From Cymbidium sinense (lineage: Eukaryota > Streptophyta > Magnoliopsida > Asparagales > Orchidaceae), in the NCBI GenBank assembly GCA_021442155.1, contig JAKCPB010001422.1, positions 124,001-188,000 on the forward strand: 64,000 nucleotides of DNA. Direction: 5' to 3'. The translations under genes and the position numbers were made by a program. Shown one piece after another: positions 47,785 to 60,030 of the stretch (within the stretch, counting starts at the first letter, position 1; each line of letters starts with the position of its first letter). The notes under the pieces were generated by a model. That model worked only from the letters and a program-made list of their open reading frames with translations, was not told where the DNA came from and ran no database searches.

Positions 47785-48030
47785 GGATATGTAAGAGAAC
47801 CCAAGAGGCATCCTATCCTCTTTCACACACAAACACAATCTTAGTAGCATTTCAATAGGTGTGAGAGAACCCAAGAGGAATCTATTTTGATTAGCACAAC
47901 TAAGTTAGGTGTAAGGAGAACCCAAGTGGCATCCTTTCTGGGGAATTTTGCCATCTGTGGCATTATTTCATACAATTCTCCAAGTGTGTTTAGGGTAGGT
48001 GTGAGAAAACTCAAGCGACATCCTATTCCT
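47785..48030 (+). repeat. Short minisatellite, GTGTGAGAGAACCCAAGAGG type
   Basis: At least four irregular copies near 47,790, 47,859, 47,906 and 47,998 of a motif G(T)GTRAGAGAACCCAAGNGGCATCC, 45-95 bp apart. A related word recurs once in each of the 350-bp units downstream (48,365 and 48,714). Confidence 0.7.
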
Positions 48031-48080
48031 TTTAACATATGCATAACAAGAAACATATATCTTTTGTCTCAGGTTACTTT

Positions 48081-49110
48081 GATGGGAGCAAGCCCCCTCT
48101 GGCACTCACTCATTAGCTTCAGGTCGAGTTCACATGCTACCTGCTAATATGTCACCCATGGTCATTTTTGGAGGATGTGAGTCCCCAAACTTTCTTACCA
48201 ACTTGACCATTATAAACCAATGAGCTCCTTGTTAGTTTGGTAGTCTTCACTTTCTAGAAGTAAACTACCTCATGTTGACTTTATTTAATAAGATGTAAGT
48301 CCCCGTGCTTTCTTCTTGAACTAACCATCATGCATTGACTAGGTCGAGTATCCTTGAGGTCTAGATGTAAGAGTTCCCCACATGCATCCTATTCCTTCAA
48401 GCACATTCACAAATCTTTTGTCTCGAGCTATTTTGATGTGGGAGCAAGCCCTTGTGGCACTCACTCATTAGTCGCTTAGTCGGTTCACATGCTACCTAGT
48501 ATGTCACCCTAGTGGTAATTTGTTGGAGGATGTGAGACCCCACACTTTCTTCTTAATTTGACTATTACAAACCAATGAGCACCTTATTAGTTTGGCAGTC
48601 TTCACATCCAAAAAGAATACCTCATGTTGACTTTATTTAATAAGATGTGAGTCCCTTTCTTTCTTCTTGAGCTAGCCATCATGCACTACTAGGTCAAGTA
48701 TCCTTGAGGTCTAGGTGTAAGAGTCCCTGAGGCATCCTATTCTTCAAGCACAAACACATATCTTTTATCTCAGGCTACTTTGATGTGGGAGCAAGCCCTC
48801 GGCACTCACTCATTAGCTACTCAAGTCGGGTTTACATACCGTAGTATGCTACCTCAATGGTCATTTGTTGGAGGATAACAGTCCCCATGCTTCTTCCTAA
48901 CTTGACCATTGCAAACTAATGAGCACCTTATTAATTTGGTAGACTTCACTGCTCAGCCAATAAGCTGCCTCATGTTGATTTTGTTTAAGAAGATGTGAGT
49001 CTCTGCACTTTCTTCTTAAACTAATCATCATGATTTAACTAGGTCAAGTATATTTGAGGTTTAGGATAAGTCCCCTAGTGGATCCTTTTCCTCTTGACTA
49101 CACTTAAGTT
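48081..49110 (+). repeat. Tandem repeat, about 350-bp unit, three copies
   Basis: GATG(TG)GGAGCAAGCCC starts units at 48,081, 48,435 and 48,782, giving periods of 354 and 347 bp. Each contains GGCACTCACTCATTAG, CACATGCTACCT-TATG, TTGGAGGATGTGAG, AACCAATGAGCACCTTATTAG and CTCATGTTGACTTTATTTAA. A fourth, diverged unit follows to about 49,400. Confidence 0.85.
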
Positions 49111-51186
49111 GATGTAAGTCTCCTTGTGACATTCACTCAGTAGTTACCCTAGGTCGAATGGAACCTATTGAGCTAAAGATTGACTATCCTAGCAGTCAAT
49201 TTTGCTATAAGAGGATGTGAGTTCTCGAGCTTTCTTTCTATGCTGATTGATGCAGATCGACGAGCACTCTAGGTTGGTTGATGTTCATAATTCTGATAGT
49301 GACTCACCTAGTGGATACACCACTCTTAGTAGATTTGAGTTCTCACGCTTTCTCCTTGAGTTGGCCGTTGAATACCTATGACATTATCTTCTCTAGGGTT
49401 TTGGATCAAGCCCTTAGTGGCCCCTCTCCCGGCGGGCACTCTATTTGGATCACGTCCTTTGCAACCCCATTTAGATACTACCCGAGTTACTCTTGATTGA
49501 TCCCCTTTCCTAGTACCCCTATGGTTGGAGAATTTTTTTCAATGGATGCATAGATTCTCCTTAGTTCAAGAATTGTGATAGGTCTAGGTAATATAAGTTC
49601 CTTCTCATTGATCTCAGAACTAATAGAGAAAAAATAAACAAAATAAACATTTTTTTTTCTTGTGGATTAGGAATTGAATCCCCTAAAGGGACCCTTTTCT
49701 GCAGCATCCTATCTTGGGGCGCAAAGACTCCTATAGAATTGCTAACAACTTGAGTTGAGATATGTCCCCTGTCAATCACCGTAGTTTCCCTTATGTTGGG
49801 TTCAATCTATTTTCCAAAAGTAGGTTACTGTCATTCTACTTTAGAAGATGTAAGCTATGATGCATTCTTTCTAGCATATCACAAACCACGACAACCCAGT
49901 CGGTTGATTTGTTGCCCAAGCAACGATCACCCCAATGGTCTTTAGTGGAAGATGTGACTCGAGCTTTCTTCCATGAATTGATCATTGCAAACCAAAGGCA
50001 CTTTTGGTTGGATAGTTCCCATCGGCCAGAAACTATCCCTTTGGTTTAAAATCTAAGATGGTCTAGGCTGATATAAGCTTCTTCTCAGTATGATCCATCA
50101 CAAACCAACAGAATCCATCAAAACAAACAAAAAATGAAATTAATCTTGACTATATTTGATTTGATCTAAGTCCCTCAGCGGTATTCAATTAATAGTGAGC
50201 CCTAGGTTGGGTTTGATTTCCTGCCTTGCCAACCAATCACCCCAGTGGTTCCTTATTTTTGGAAGATGTGAGTCCCCACATTTTCTTCCTAACTTGACCA
50301 TTGCAAATCGAAAGGCAACCCCTTTGGTTGGATAGTCCTACTGTGTGGTTGGTAGACTACCCCCTTTGGATTGGTAAATCTAAGCTAGCTCAAGGCCTCC
50401 ATGGCCCCTACTCAGTGCAATCCATCGCAAACCGATGGGATTCATCAAAATAAACCTAAAAATGAAATTAATCTTGACTATCTTTGAGTTGATCTAAGTC
50501 CCAATCATTCACTCAATAGTCAACCAGGTTTCATCTACCTTGCCAATGGATCACCAGTCTCCCTACTTTGGAGGATGTAAGTCTACTACTTTCTTCCTAG
50601 TACTACTTCACGAAGGCATTCCTTCACTAGTCTTACTATGTGTTTGGTAGACTACCCCTTTGGATTGGTAAGTTAGCTAGGCCTCCATGGCTCCTACTCA
50701 CTATGATCCATCACAAACTAATAGGGTCCATCTCAAAATCTTAAAAATCAGAAACTAACCTAGCCCTCCTCCCTCAATGGAGTCAAAAACAACAAATTAA
50801 ATAAATCCAATCAATCTCCCTCAGTGGAGTCAAACAAATCAAAATAATCAAACAATCCAAATCATTCCATTTGCCTCCGTGAGATGAAAATCTTTCCCCT
50901 GGATCTTGAATTCTAATCCTCAGGATTTCAAACCTCATCCCCATGGATGATTTGAACCTGTTTCAAGTGGAAGGTTCACATACTCTATCCCTAGTGGATT
51001 CTTCCTTTACTCATTTATGTCCTTGACATGAGTAGAGTCACATTGCACTAAGCTCTGGATTCCTTCTACACCTTGGGTTAGGAGAAGAACATTTTTGTTA
51101 GTGCTTGTAATCGTTCGGTGTTGTTTATCATTTTGGTCAACACCAATACATGTGGTGTGTCATCACACCACACCTATTGGCCTTTG

Positions 51187-54100
51187 TTGACCTCATTTTT
51201 AGAATGAGCTCTCAACCCTCCATCTTAGACATAGGACATCTCTTAGAAACTAAGAGTTTTCTTAGTCTTAAGATACTTCTAGTGATTAGGTGAACACTCA
51301 ACCTAACCCTAGAGACTTAGAAGAGTTAGCCATAGGAATGCTTTAGGGGTGTTAGGAAAACTTGCTTACCCCATTGCTTGAACCAAATCCTCACTTTCTT
51401 CCTTCAAGTCAAACTCCAAATCAAATCAACATCAAAACTCAAACTAATTCCAACTTGATTGATTTTTCTGAAACCTTAAATCAATTCCAAATTTATTTTT
51501 TTTTCTCCAAACTCAAACCAATTCCAAATGATTGAAGCTTATGATTGAAATTCCAAGTTCAAAAATCTTTCCTAAGTCACTTTGATTCTATCTTATTGAC
51601 TTAGCCTAAATCAAATCCAAATCAATAAAATTCAAGAAATTTTCTTATAACCCATTTATATTAAAATATAAATAAAATATAATTCAAATACCCAAAACTA
51701 AATTCAAGACTCAAATCCAAATTTAACCAAAATTCAACCTAACCTTTCAAGTCAAATTCTTGAACTTAGCCAAATCAACCTCAAATCAAGCCAAACTCTT
51801 GATTTATCTTCATGATTCAATAAATCCTTCAGTCATGAATCCAAATATAAATACAAACTTCAATAATCAAATCCTAAATTTAAAAAAAATCAAACCCAAG
51901 TCAAACTCATGTTCACCCTTTTGAACTTGAAATTGTCAAATGAATCAAAACCCATTTGACTCAAAATCACTTGCAAATGGATTTATATTTCAATCATAAG
52001 TTCAAATGTGAGTTCAACCAAACTTGATTCAAGCCTTGATCAAGTCAAAATTGACTTACTCACTTGACCCAAAGTGATAAAGTACCTCTTTTGAGCCAAA
52101 TTCAAATCCCCAAATTGGATTGAACTAAGCCCACCTAAGCCTCACATTATGAGCAACAATCATCTCATGAGATGATCAATCACTCAAATTAGGTCAAACC
52201 AAGTCAAACCTTAAGGGTTGACCAAGTCAACACTTAGCAAAATGAAACCTAAACTAGCCAAAATCCAATAGGCCAAATTGATTGAAACCATTGATCAAAA
52301 CCAATTTATGATCAATGTTTGAACTTGACCAAGTCATCATTTGAGCACCCTTACCCAATTTGACCCAAGTTGACCGAACTTGACCTAAGAAGTCAAAATG
52401 TGTCAAAACTTGATCTAAGCTAAATTTATTGAAACCAATGGGTCAAGTTCATTGCAAATCACTTGTTGAACTTGACCAAAGCCTCAATTGCCAACTACCC
52501 AACTAAATTAAGAACCCAACTTGACCTAAATGGTCAAATTGAGCCAAAATCAAACTAAACCAATATTGATTGGAAATAAAGATACCAAAACATTTCAAGT
52601 GACCAATTAAACCTAAACCAACCCATGACCTAACTCAAATAGGTCAAATGGGTCAAATTGGCCAACTTGACCCATTAGACCTAAATGAAATCAAATGAAC
52701 CAAATCCAAATATAAACCAATTTAATTGGAAACAAAGATACAAAATCAATTCATATGGTCATATGAACTTGACCCAACCCTCGATTTGACCCAGTTTGAC
52801 CAATTGGTCAACTTGACCCAAGTAGACCCATTTTGACCTAAATGGGTCAACATGAGCCAAATCATATCAAATCAATTCCAAATTCATTGAAACTTGCCTA
52901 ACCCATTTTAAAATCATACCAAACATATTCAAACTAATCAAGCCAAAATGACCATTTTACCCTCTTAAATGGGTAATTCTTGGCCAAATTCACTTAGAAT
53001 TTGGTCAAATCCTCTTCATGGCCACTTGTCACCCTCTTAGTGGACTCCATGGACACTGTGTGAGTATGGTGCACATGACCCAATGGGTTTGTTAGAAACC
53101 CAACCCAATGGAAAATGACCACCTTAGAAATTGAGCACTGGGATCCCTCCTCCACTCAATTAAGCACATGGAAACTTCTCCACTACCTCTTTTAGCCAAA
53201 ATTGAATCACATACCACCCTAAATGGCCTAACCAACCCATCGCATTGGGTGAATTTGATCAAAATAGCATCTCTATGCTCAGCCTTCTGATCCACCTAGA
53301 GGGAGATACTCCCCTACCTTGAATCCAACACACTCACATTCATTGATTGAGAGCATCCTCAAGAGAAAGCATCCTCAAGCTTCTCCAAGCCTCCTAGAGC
53401 ACTTTTCATTTCTCCATTTCTTTTTATCAAAAGTAAAATAGGGAGGTACAGGAATTCAATCACATTCAATACTCAATTTCAGCTCAATTCCTCCTTCAAG
53501 CACCTTGAGGGGACCTAATCAAGTTGATCCAAAGCTTCATCCAAGTTCTCAAGGAACGAGAGAGGGGAGTTTGATCAAGGCCGCAAGAAATTGAAGCCCA
53601 CCTTGGTCCATAGGAAGATCCACTTCATCCCTTAAACTAACAGGTGGCTTCATCTCTACTAGATGAAGCTACATCGACTATTGGGAGCATTGGTGATAGC
53701 CTCCAATGAGGTATGCCTTCAAACCAAGCTTAGAATATGAAGTGTTTGGTCCTTTGTAAAATAAATATTTACCCCATTGCATTTTGACCATTGGATGTCT
53801 TACCCCTTGCATAATGATGGTGTGGATTGAGTTTGAGTTCAAGCTGAGCTCATTCGAGCTCAGATCTTTCCCTAAAGAGTGGATAGATGCCCTTTCCCAT
53901 AGGAAAACTCAATGACAGATCATGGACCATCCATCTATGCATTTTGGATGGACGGTCCTAATAAAGATGCGTAGGATCCATGGATTTATCCTTTAAGAAC
54001 TACGGGCTCGATCTCAAATTCGATCCTCACGATGATCCGTAGAGAAAGCACAAGTACGCCATTGGGATTGGGATGATAACTTAAGTGATGAATCTACACA

Positions 54101-57100
54101 ATGTGGAAAATGCACGAGTCATGGTCCACATGGCATGGGGATTAGTTATATAATTAGGGTTTTAATTAATTCCTTAATCACTAAATCTTCAAAATAACAT
54201 AACTAAATCTAGAAAATTAGAAAATAAAAAAATAAATTGCATTATGAAGATAATTCGTAAAAATTCACTAAAATTATTTCTAATGATTTTGAATAGTGCA
54301 TTTTCTTAATTAAGATTTTAGTGAAAACATAATAACTCTAATTACTTAATTACTTCATTAATTTATTTCAAATTTCTAGATGCATTTAGTGGGATGACTC
54401 TACCTCCCTAATTTTCTTGGATTTATTGATGAGTTAATTAGGAAAATCAATTAATGAATCCTTAATCACTCTCTTAATGTAATTAAGCTTAATTAAATAT
54501 GTGAATAGTGGTTTAATCCCTTTATTAAGTTAATTAAGCTTTGCTTAAGTGAACAAGAGGTTTATGGAATAATTTTGGTATATTTTCCCTAAGTTATTCC
54601 TTAAAACCCATTTCTTTCTTAATATAAACTTAATTAAGGGCTAATCCACTAATCACCTACTTAATTAACTTATAATTAAATTTATAAAAAAATTTGAAAG
54701 TGTTATGACTTTAGAAATCAAATTAAAAATAATAACTAAAAATGAAATGTTTCTTTTATGTCAAATTGCATGTTTTGGCTAATGTAAGAATATGAATGGC
54801 TATTATGACTATTAAATAAAAATTATTTTCATAACTATCAAATATCATAACTAAAAGGTATGCTACTTATAATTATTTATAAGCTTGCATGTGAGTATAA
54901 AATTTGTTATGTGATTCTCCCTCTCTTTCTTAACATAGAATTATATTGGATTTGCCAAGTGTATAGTCCATTTGAAAAGACATAACACTTGCTTAAATCC
55001 ATTCATATACACTCCTATGTCATGACTTAAGAAGGAATTCCACAACACCCATATAAACTAAACAATCAAATCAACATCAAACAAATATAAACATTTTGCT
55101 TGATTCTCTTTCCATGCATTTCCTTTTGTACATGCACATGTATTTAACAAAAGTGGTATATTAATCTAGACATCGTTAGGTTTAAGTAGCCCTAAGTAGG
55201 TCTTACCTTACATAGTGCTAATAATGGCATCATACTCACTTATGTCTTTTATACTTGTAAATGTGCATATGACAAATGGATAAAAGAATCCCTAAACAAA
55301 ATCATGCTTACATGAAACATTCCAAATTTTCTTAAACAATATCATAGCATTCATCATGAAGGTGCTAAATATTTCATTTTAATGTATAGATATGCTTAGG
55401 TCCTCCGTATGCACACATGTTGTGATAGAAATAAAGTGTTGTATGTTTTGTGATAGTATTTCACTTTACTTAATATTAAAATGCCTTTCTTTTTTTTAAT
55501 AGTTTTCTTCTTTTTACAACTTAGTAATTAATTGTAGGTTCATTCAAACCAAATCAAAATACAAGATAAAATCAACCAAATCAACTAAATCACTTAAATG
55601 AAATCACCCTCTAAGTTGAACATTTTCATACTTAGAAAACTCTAACCTTAAAGCCAAGTTAAGCATACCACACAAACCTTAAATAGCACACACACATGCT
55701 AAGTCACTACTTCTAGCTTTAGGTTAGGTGGTGCATGGTTTGATGTTTTTCTTATGTTTTGTGATGTAATATCTAGTTTAGATGATAGGTGTATAGACCG
55801 AATGGTAGGCATCTTAGTATAACCATGCCTTCTCAGAGGGATTGTGCTTAAGCAGAATAAAATATAAAACTACTTTTGTTGTGTGCTTATACCCCAAGCA
55901 TAATCCAAAATAGGCTGAACTTCCATCTGGGTGGTGCTAAGTCCAATTCATACATATACATGCTTGGTATTGTATGGTTTATTTAGCTAATCTTTATTTT
56001 GCAAGTTTTAGTTAGATTTCCTTTTTTTCCCATTCTTATGTAATTTTGCAATTAGGATTTTAGAATAATTATTATGGGGTATTAGGATGAACATTGGTCA
56101 TAAGTTTATGCCTTATGTACAATGTGAAGCATTTGGAGCAACCACATTTTGACCAACCAAAATAAGAAAGAAGAAAGAAGAAAGAAGGACGAAGAAAGAA
56201 GAATGAATAAATTAAAAATTGAGACCCCCAAAATAATGAATTCCTTCTTGGTTGTATTTAATTCATTTATTATTTGAGTTGTATAAGGGTAGAGCTCAGC
56301 TACCCAATTTGTTTTCAGGTTTGTGCAGTGGAGTCCGACCATAAATGGACTTTTATTCTTTTGTGTTAGCTTTATAAATTGATTGATTTTTGTTTAGCTT
56401 GTGAATTAATATGACATCTTTTTCTAGTTTCTTCCTAGATTTGATGTATGGCCTGGATAATGATTAGGCTCTTAGGAAAATAATTTTTTCTATCTAATCA
56501 AAATAATTCAAACTAAAAATAAACAACTCATAACATCATCTAAAGCTTAGGCTATAAATCAAGATAAAAGAATTAGCAACCCCTTTATATATTGTATTTT
56601 ATTTCTCACATCATACATAAAAGCATATTGTTTCACTCTGATTGAGGGCTTCCACCTTTGCCGTGAGAACTTGGCTTGACCTTTGAGAGCCATGGTGGAA
56701 CACATCTCTTTATCTTGTTGATTTTGGACAATAATCTAATTTTTCATGCAATAGGCGTATGAATCCTAAAGCTTGTGTCAAATTGATTGCCCAAAATGAA
56801 AATAAAATATAACAAAAATTTGCATTATATTTTTGTCATTAACTCATACCCTACATGATCTAGTCTCTTAGGGAGTGTGTTTAAGACTTAGTCTCTTTTA
56901 AAATAAAAAATAGCTTAGCTATCTTGCAAATGCTTTTGACTTGCCTACATATTTTAAAATCATAAGAGGAGTTAGTTGGTGGCCACCTCTTGTAAGTCCA
57001 AAAGTCTAGTTTATCCTCATGGAGGTAAACCAAATACCCATTTTCCTTAGATTTAGGTCATGGGCCCTCATCAAGCTCTCTAGATTTGGTTGAGGTTGCT

Positions 57101-57780
57101 ACTTCTCTATGCTATGAGCATAAATCCTCACCTTAGGCATTTCCATGACCTTGTAATGTGGAATTGTAAGCCCTAACTTTCTAATAAAAATTCAACTCAA
57201 ACATACTAATTCAATTTATAAAAAAATATAAAGCCCAACTATAGGATAGTTTGGGGTGCTTACTAGACTTCCTAGTATCATAAGCATCTCCTACTTATCT
57301 TCATTTGGCTTTGATAAGAACTTCCTCCTCTTGATCTATCCCACTTCACTCTCTAAAAATAAACTAATCGATTGATAGTCCTACATTTCAAAATCTTTGG
57401 AATAATGATCATTTATCTTAATTGAAAGTATTCCTAAGGAATCTTGTTTCTTAGGATGTAATTAACTATGGGGCCCCTGGGAACTTAATGAACCTAGTTT
57501 AAAATAAACCCCTTGCTTTTCATGTAAAGTGGAAGAATATCATACATTTTGAAGACCCATAGTCCTTAGGAGTCCTTGTTAAGGTGATTATGTCAATTAC
57601 ATGGTCGTGACTTCTATCTTTCAAGATAGTACACCTTTGCTCAATGTCGTACTCGATCGCCCTAATAAGAATATTTATAGATCTGTGTGGTGTCCCAACA
57701 AGGCATTATATTTCTATTTTCATTTATCCTCTTTCCCAAAAAGGGGATAGATGATGGTAGGAATATAATTTCACCACAAC
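51187..57780 (+). repeat. Tat long terminal repeat C (3' LTR, about 6.6 kb)
   Basis: Starts TTGACCTCATTTTTAG, ends near TTTCACCACAAC against L1 sequence. Collinear with A and B but shorter, mainly because a stretch of roughly 0.5 kb matching about 15,715-16,290 of LTR A is missing near 54,690. W-box-like cluster at about 52,020-52,860, antisense open frame remnant 53,092-53,295, GAA repeat about 56,158-56,215. No gene. Confidence 0.87.
52020..52860. promoter_or_regulatory. W-box-like TTGACC/GGTCAA cluster in LTR C
   Basis: Third copy of the cluster. Many TTGAC/GTCAA cores remain, including the TTGACCAATTGGTCAA palindrome near 52,797. Confidence 0.45.
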
Positions 57781-57785
57781 TTCTA
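57781..57785 (+). repeat. Right target-site duplication of the Tat complex (TTCTA)
   Basis: Partner of CTCTA at 12,234-12,238. L1 ORF2 sequence resumes immediately to the right. Confidence 0.6.
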
Positions 57786-58680
57786 ACAAAACTAGTTTGG
57801 TTGAGAGAGATAATTCTATTAAGTAAAGGACTAAGTCTGTTGGTAAGAATTTTGAATATCAACTTATTGAAGAATGTGCAAAGACTAATAGGTCTAAAAT
57901 CACTCCAATAGTCTGGATTATCTTTCTTATATACGAGAACAATATAAGCAATAGAAAAATATCTAGGAAAGAATTACCATTAAAAAAATCAATCATAACC
58001 TCAATCAAATCATTTTTAATGATAAACCAACATTTCAAAAAAATTGAGCAAATGAAATCCCACCGCATAGAATCTATGTTCATGCTATTCATAACTTTAA
58101 AATTTCATCTTCATTAGGCATAATGGTAAGAAAATCATTATCATTATTCATAATAATAGAAGGAATCAAGTGTGATTATAAAAAGTAAATTTCTAAAGCA
58201 ATTAATAACTGATTCCTTAATATCATTATTCTCCATTATCATTTTTAATTTTTTGAATATTATTTAAAGCTCTCTTTTTATTAACCAAAGCATGGAAATA
58301 CTTAGTATTCCTATCACCATCCAAAATATGTTTATTAGTAGCTTTTGGCCTAATAAGTCTCTTTCATATTTTGAAGCTCACAAGTTTATCTTTCACCAAA
58401 GTCTTAGAAGGATTAGACATAACAAATAATTCAAGATTACAAATCAATCTTTCCATTTCTTTAATATTAGCAAAAAGGTTTTTAAAGGAATGCTTATTTC
58501 ACGAGCCCAAATTTTGTTTAAGTTTTTTAACTTTAAATCAAAGTCTATTCATCCCCATAATCGAATTATTAGGATGTAAAGGAGCTATCCAATTATTAGC
58601 CACAACATTAAAAAAAATCAATATGTTGAATCCACATATTTTCAAATCTAAAAGGAGAGGGGTTTTTAAGTCTATTAGAA
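57786..58680 (-). pseudogene. L1 ORF2 reverse transcriptase, N-terminal part
   Basis: Minus-strand frames give LIEVMIDFFNG, then IFKILTNRLSPLLNRIISLN ending QTSFV at the Tat junction. These are the L1 RT motifs before the catalytic Asp (PISLCN-KI-KILTNRL, Q-AF). The rest of the domain continues at 12,238. Upstream (58,680-58,100) is the connector between endonuclease and RT, heavily frameshifted. Confidence 0.8.
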
Positions 58681-59353
58681 TTATCTTTAATAGAAACTAG
58701 AAGAGGAGCATGATCTGACAAGGTTTTGGTTAAATGGTCCAAAGATTGAAAATCCAATGACTATTAAAAAAATACAATCATTACCAAAGTTAGAGTTTTG
58801 CCAAGTATAATTAGAGCCCTTAAATCCAATATCAATCAAATTACAATCAAGGGTCATATTGGAGAAATCTTCCATGGAATGAATGTTAGGAGAGCAACCA
58901 CCACTTTGTTCAAATGAGAACATAATGGTGTTGAAATATCCACCAACTTGGTTTGTTGATAGAGGCAGCAAAATCCCTTAAATTATCTCAAAGAAGATTT
59001 CTACTAGATCTATAAGAGGATGGATAAATAAAATACCCCAAAACACAATAATCACCATAAGAGATTTGGGCATTGACAACATGATGAAAGTCATCAAGAA
59101 TAGAAACCTCAATGAAATTATTCCAAAAACACCAAATTCTATTACTAACATTAGAGAAAAATTTATTGAAATCGATCATTCTAGGAACATGGTTAATTTT
59201 ATTAGCATGAATAAGAGGCTCTAGAATAATAATAAGAGAAATAATATGAATGCAACAAAGATTTTGAATATGATAAATAGAGAGGGTACCATCCTCTAAT
59301 ATTCCAAATAAGAAAATTAAACATAAGGAAAATAAAAAAGGGTCATTAAGCAA
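58681..59353 (-). pseudogene. L1 ORF2 endonuclease domain
   Basis: Residues IIILEPLIHANKINHVPRMI, FNKFFSNVSNRIWCFW and VSILDDFHHVVNAQISYGDY (59,240-59,050) match the plant L1 apurinic-endonuclease-like fold. It continues at 58,950-58,750 with VGGYFNTIMFSFEQSGGCSP (GGDFN motif with Asp lost) and MEDFSNMTLDCNLIDIGFKG followed by SNYTWQN. It nicked target DNA to start insertion. A frameshift divides the two parts. Confidence 0.85.
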
Positions 59354-60030
59354 AAGTTAATTAAGAGAGGAGTGAGAGGCTACATCAGATCTAGTGTTTT
59401 TGCACAATTTGGGAGAGAAATTTTTAACATTTTTTTCATTTTAGCATGATAAGCCATTTTCTTTTCCCTGAGTCATCATCCAAGTAAGATTTAGTAACAT
59501 TGGCCATGGAGAAATCTCCAAGTGTTTGAGGGAGTTCACCTTCTTCCAAATCTATATTTAGTTGAAAAGTATGATTAACATGAATATCGTTTAGTAATGA
59601 GAGATGTGATGCTTTAGAACCATTTAAAGCACAAGTAGTAAAATGATTAGAAATGTTTTCTGATGCTCACATCATTTAAACTATTAAAAGCTTCATTTTA
59701 TCGATCAATCAAAGATAGATGAAAAAATATAATTAGAAGAAATAGAATCATCTTCTAATAACTTAGAGAATTTATTATTCTCTAGAAATATTCAAATTCA
59801 AAGAAGGGATAAGTGGTAAATCATCCTTCCCATTTTGAATATCGATCGAATCCCTACTAACATTAGAAGTCGAAACATGTTCAACAGGATTAACCTTGAT
59901 ATCCAAGAAATAAACCTTAATTACAACTTCATACCATCCTGGGATCTTAATTTTGAACATAAGTAGAATCAACTTATGGGAAGAGATAACATTTTCCTAG
60001 GAATTCATTTTTTTAAGTGGGGATGGAGAA
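59354..60030 (-). pseudogene. L1 ORF1 C-terminal region and inter-ORF spacer
   Basis: An open piece at 59,775-59,972 (IKIPGWYEVVIKVYFLDIKV and a Ser/Asp-rich tail) lies between the ORF1 zinc knuckle (beyond the RTE insertion) and the ORF2 endonuclease. ORF1 tails in L1 are poorly conserved, so the assignment rests on position. Confidence 0.55.

Larger units (their letters stand above)
47693..51186 (+). other. Tat copy 2 3' non-coding region with tandem repeats
   Basis: Long region between integrase and LTR C without coding potential. It holds a short minisatellite (47,785-48,030), a tandem array of about 350-bp units (48,081-49,110), more diverged related units up to about 50,300, and the segment shared with copy 1 (50,281-51,186). 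The recurring words are GGATGTGAGTCCCC, CTTTCTTCCTAACTTGACCATT and AAACCAATGAGCACC. No clear purine-rich tract precedes LTR C. Confidence 0.75.
12239..57780 (+). mobile_element. Tandem Tat/Ogre-like Ty3/gypsy complex: LTR-int1-LTR-int2-LTR
   Basis: Three copies of one long sequence (12,239-19,446; 29,331-36,579; 51,187-57,780) alternate with two copies of gag-pol (21,993-29,330 and 39,307-51,186), all on the + strand. The outer edges fall inside an L1 ORF2 and match TG...CA-type LTR ends. A primer-binding-site sequence follows the first LTR. Domain order gag, protease, RT, RNase H, second RNase H, integrase, together with very long LTRs and long non-coding leaders, fits the Tat lineage (Ogre/Retand relatives). 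Each unit would be 24-28 kb. Both internals are inactivated by stops and frameshifts, and share some of them. Confidence 0.9.
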
